A DNA stretch of 64,000 nt from JBCAXA01 sp038534295. GTDB lineage: Bacteria > Pseudomonadota > Gammaproteobacteria > Steroidobacterales > Woeseiaceae. The DNA is taken from contig JBCAXA010000001.1 of the NCBI GenBank assembly GCA_038534295.1, forward strand, positions 1,054,001 to 1,118,000, written 5' to 3'. Shown here piece by piece: positions 61,565 to 64,000 of this stretch (within the stretch, counting starts at the first letter, position 1; the number at the start of each line of letters is the position of its first letter). The notes under the pieces were generated by a model. It made no database searches and had not been told where the DNA came from. It saw nothing but the letters and a program-made list of their open reading frames with translations. The position numbers and the translations under genes are program-made.

Positions 61565-63204
61565 GTTGATTGCTCCGATGAGGCGACCGGCGTATCGGCC
61601 GCCAGCCAGTGAGAAACGATGGGCGGCGTATCGCCCACATGGAATTGTCGAACCGCTTCGTGCAGAGATCGGTCGTGTACGGTGATGCGCTCATGCTGGC
61701 GCAAATGCTCGGCCCAGCTGGCCAGCAGGAACCATTCGCGCCAGACCGCGGTGCTGTCGGATTTTTGATAGATGCCCCACTGATAGGCACCATCGCGATA
61801 GCGCTCGCCGGCCAACTGATGGATCGCGGCAAGGAAAGCGTCGGTCTTATTAGGGTCTATCTCGTATTCAATACTGATCATGACGGGGCCGCGTAACGCC
61901 TGGTCACCCAACTTGCCAACGAGGACCGGTTCCGGCCAAAACGTTGCTGGCGTGAGGTCCAGTTGTTCGCCGGCACCGAGCCGAGCGCGGCGCACGAGCG
62001 GCAGCACCGCTAGGGCACCGCCAGCGGCAATCAGCAAAGCGAACGAAACCGACAGCGCCGTTGCGACCTGCCCCCATAGCGTCGATCCGAGCGCCATCGA
62101 CCCGAAGAACACCATCAGAAAAACCGCGAGGCCGCGCGCACGCACCCAATTCGGCAGCGCCGTCTGCGCCGAGATATTCAGACTGGTCAGCACGGTGATC
62201 CAGCCCGCACCGCTGGCAAGGGCGGCCAATCCCATTAGGGTGGGAACCGAAACCAGCGCGAGCGCGACCATCGCCGCAGCGGTAGCGATGACGCCGCCAA
62301 AGGCCAAACCGTTGGTATCGGTTCGAGCGCGCAGTTTCGGCAAGGCGAGCGCACCTAACACGGCTCCTGTGCCAATAGCCGCGAGCAGATAGCCGTAGAG
62401 TTCGGCGCCACCGGTCGGTGCATTGCGAGCCACCAGTGGCAGCAACGCCCAATACGCGCTGGCGAACAAGAAAAAGCTGGCCGCTCGCACCAGAGTCGCT
62501 TTGAACGGCGCGTTATTCGCGGCATGCCGCAGCCCGGTCAACATCGCTGAACCTAAAGGCTCTGGGGGCAAGGTCGACCGCGCCGGCGCTTCGCGCCGCC
62601 ACGCAACCAGCGCGGCGATAATGAACACGTGGCTGAGTGCATTGAGTGCGAACGGCGCGGCTAGACCGATCGCCGTGATGAGGACGCCGGCCAGAGCGGG
62701 ACCGATCGCGCGACTGATGTTGATACCCATCGAGTTCAGGGCAATCGCCGGCTGCAAATGCGAGCGCGGCACGAGTTCGGGTACGACCGATTGCCACGCT
62801 GGCCCCATGAACGCCGCGCCGGTACCGATCAGAAACGTGATCAACACGAGCAGCGTCGGCGTCATCCAATCCAGCGCAACCAGTACCGCAAGCACGCTGG
62901 CAACTGCCATCATCAACACGTTGACGATGATCAGCAGACGTCGCTTGTCGATGCGATCGGCCAACGTACCGGCGAACAGGGCGAACAGAAACACCGGCAG
63001 CGTTGTGGCTGCTTGCACCAGCGTTACCACGGACGGCGACGGATCTAGGGTCGTCATCAGCCAGCCAGCACCGACGTCGTGCATCCAGGTACCGATGTTG
63101 GAAATCAACGTTGCCGACCACAGCAGCGCAAACGCACCAACGCCGAACGGCGCCCACGCTGACGGACGTTGGGGCGGAGACGTGTCTGCTGTCTGTGCGG
63201 TCAT
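61561..63204 (-). CDS. MFS exporter (MFS_3/EntS-like) fused to a monooxygenase-like domain
   Basis: A 547-residue protein. Residues 15-415 are a 12-helix MFS transporter of the DUF894/MFS_3 group: FALLWSATLISNIGTWMHDVGAGWLM, GTLADRIDKRRLL and TFLIGTGAAFMGPAWQSVVPELVPRSHLQPAIALNS are typical. Residues 440-530 form an antibiotic-biosynthesis-monooxygenase-like ferredoxin fold: VMISIEYEIDPNKTDAFLAAIHQLAGERYRDGAYQWGIYQ and ASWAEHLRQHERITVHDRSL. The fused domain is probably cytosolic. Members export siderophores and drugs. The ATG follows AGAGGGCT; the frame is open 39 codons upstream. It leads the XapX pair. Confidence 0.85.
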   Translation of the reverse strand: MTAQTADTSPPQRPSAWAPFGVGAFALLWSATLISNIGTWMHDVGAGWLMTTLDPSPSVVTLVQAATTLPVFLFALFAGTLADRIDKRRLLIIVNVLMMAVASVLAVLVALDWMTPTLLVLITFLIGTGAAFMGPAWQSVVPELVPRSHLQPAIALNSMGINISRAIGPALAGVLITAIGLAAPFALNALSHVFIIAALVAWRREAPARSTLPPEPLGSAMLTGLRHAANNAPFKATLVRAASFFLFASAYWALLPLVARNAPTGGAELYGYLLAAIGTGAVLGALALPKLRARTDTNGLAFGGVIATAAAMVALALVSVPTLMGLAALASGAGWITVLTSLNISAQTALPNWVRARGLAVFLMVFFGSMALGSTLWGQVATALSVSFALLIAAGGALAVLPLVRRARLGAGEQLDLTPATFWPEPVLVGKLGDQALRGPVMISIEYEIDPNKTDAFLAAIHQLAGERYRDGAYQWGIYQKSDSTAVWREWFLLASWAEHLRQHERITVHDRSLHEAVRQFHVGDTPPIVSHWLAADTPVASSEQST

Positions 63205-63221
63205 AGCCCTCTGCCCACCGC

Positions 63222-63404
63222 TCAGAACGCGAAACACGAACAACCGAGCGCGCCCCAGAACAGATCCGGGCGGGCGGTCGGAATGAGATCGGCTGGCTCG
63301 GTGGCGGCACGCGCACCGCAAGGTGTCAGCGCCGCACTGGCGACCGCGCCGCGTAGCAGCGTCCGACGTGATAGCGAGTTACGGTCTATTCGATCCGTTT
63401 GCAT
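63222..63404 (-). pseudogene. 60-residue Tat-leader peptide, probable remnant of an exported amidohydrolase
   Basis: A short frame with a strong ribosome-binding site (GAGGAGATCACG) and a Tat leader: SLSRRTLLRGAVASAALTP, cleavage after ARA. Only 27 residues of mature protein follow (ATEPADLIPTARPDLFWGAL, ending CSCFAF). ADLI-x-T-AR resembles the first mature strand of Tat-exported YtcJ-type amidohydrolases, usually about 550 residues, so a decayed remnant is my preferred reading. It could instead be a genuine small exported peptide; the two cysteines near the C terminus are odd for a simple remnant. It lies between the alginate-export-type porin and the MFS gene on the same strand. Confidence 0.55.
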
Positions 63405-63426
63405 CGTGATCTCCTCGACCGGTCCG

Positions 63427-64000
63427 TCAGAACCGCATCTCGAATGTGAATTCGACAAAGTTGGTGTCGTCTGCCGGGCCTGTCTCATCGAGAAACGCCT
63501 CGGGACGTGAATGTGTGAGCGTGATACCGAACAGACGCCGCTCGCTGGGTGTCCATTCAAGCGATGCCGACAGCGCACTGTTTACAAAGCGCTCGGTCGA
63601 ACCTTCTGGTGCACGCAATAGATTGCCTGGCGGCCCATAGACACCGTCCGCAGTCTCGAGGCGCCAGTACAGATCGAGGTCCATACTGACCGCGACATCC
63701 TCGTGCGGGCTGAACCGCAGGTAAGGATTGAAGTTGTAGAAATTGGAAGGGCCGAGTTGGGCGAGCTCTGAAAAGTAGTTGCCGCGCGGAAACAGCGCGT
63801 CGAACGTTTCGAGCTTGCCGTCACCGGGATCGGAGTCGCCGGACGCAACGTTGATCGACACCATCACTTCAGGCTGCCAAGGCGCGTCGAACCGATAGCC
63901 GGTGTTGGTCGCGAGCGACCAGGTCTCGATATCAGCCTCACCGTGACGGCCAAACTGCAATAGCGCTTCCCAATCCCAGAACCAGCGCTGGTAATCACCG
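63427..64000 (-). CDS. alginate-export-type outer-membrane porin, 5' end outside window
   Basis: The frame is open from the right edge to its stop, so only the C-terminal 190 residues are seen. They are beta-barrel strands ending in VEFTFEMRF, with a terminal Phe as in outer-membrane proteins. LETFDALFPRGNYFSELAQLGPSNFYNFNPYLRFSP and VYGPPGNLLRAPEGS are characteristic of the alginate export (AlgE-like) family. The ATG/TTG inside the window (63960) is not the start, because the frame continues with YQRWFWDWEALL before it. It appears to head the group with the Tat peptide, exporter and XapX genes, placing an outer-membrane channel with an inner-membrane exporter. Confidence 0.85.
   Translation of the reverse strand, partial: GDYQRWFWDWEALLQFGRHGEADIETWSLATNTGYRFDAPWQPEVMVSINVASGDSDPGDGKLETFDALFPRGNYFSELAQLGPSNFYNFNPYLRFSPHEDVAVSMDLDLYWRLETADGVYGPPGNLLRAPEGSTERFVNSALSASLEWTPSERRLFGITLTHSRPEAFLDETGPADDTNFVEFTFEMRF

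Noticed and set aside
61341..61832. Long reverse frame that contains the second XapX at its end
   Set aside because: Everything before the GTG at 61340 is antisense-frame noise across the MFS and first XapX genes. Only the last 52 residues are real.

Overview
The window is GC-rich, densely coded bacterial chromosome, most likely from a heterotrophic gammaproteobacterium. The evidence is a ZapG/YhcB-type division protein (a gammaproteobacterial family), type IV pilin genes, two TonB-dependent receptors, an exosortase H-like sorting enzyme and two envelope proteins of 1.7 and 2.0 kilo-residues. The genus cannot be fixed from sequence alone. I see no rRNA, tRNA, CRISPR array, prophage or insertion sequence. 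Both edge genes are cut by the window.

Layout. 1-3.9 kb: a cut secreted glycosidase-like gene overlapping a GT4 glycosyltransferase, then a secreted protein of unknown function. 3.9-7.2 kb: a PLP aminotransferase, then a coupled three-gene pilin set (leaderless pilin-like protein, GspF/PilC-like membrane protein, classical type IV pilin) ending in a two-way terminator. 7.3-14.9 kb: a 962-residue TonB receptor, a three-gene periplasmic set (streptogramin-lyase-like propeller, CxxCH protein, NTF2-fold lipoprotein), an aromatic-acid-type MFS transporter and a Gfo/Idh/MocA oxidoreductase. 15-19.3 kb: a large propeller/InlB-repeat lipoprotein.

19.5-38.7 kb is a catabolic island of about 16 genes: sodium symporter, SDR, LacI regulator, alpha/beta hydrolase, HpcH/HpaI aldolase, lactonase-like amidohydrolase, two double-NTF2 proteins, bicupin, HisD/HpsN-type dehydrogenase, TonB receptor, GMC oxidoreductase, HAD-like protein, old-yellow-enzyme-type flavoprotein and a GlcD-type FAD dehydrogenase. 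Five copies of a 16-bp motif (core TTGCATTCG) lie only in its three divergent promoter regions. In two of those regions the motifs form outward-facing pairs 87 and 88 bp apart. This looks like one LacI-type regulon: uptake by receptor and symporter, oxidation by several dehydrogenases, lactone opening and retro-aldol cleavage. The substrate is unknown.

38.9-54.5 kb is a surface-protein locus. It holds a subtilisin-like protease with a LamG-like domain inserted between its catalytic Asp and His and ten GY(L/M)W(S/A)D repeats at its C terminus. It also holds a 1738-residue protein with an N-terminal cohesin-like domain and an exosortase-type C-terminal tail, a 2031-residue propeller/malectin protein ending in a dockerin-like domain, an exosortase H-like enzyme and its membrane partner. 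I read this as a possible cohesin-dockerin surface complex anchored by an exosortase, and it is the most interesting part of the window.

54.5-64 kb: DUF7009 protein, FdhF/YdeP-type molybdoenzyme, alpha-solenoid protein, P-loop kinase-like protein, ZapG homologue with a long acidic tail, then a reverse-strand group: alginate-export-type porin (cut at the right edge), a 60-residue Tat-leader peptide that looks like a gene remnant, an MFS exporter fused to a monooxygenase-like domain, and two tandem DUF1427/XapX membrane peptides joined by GTGA stop-start overlaps.
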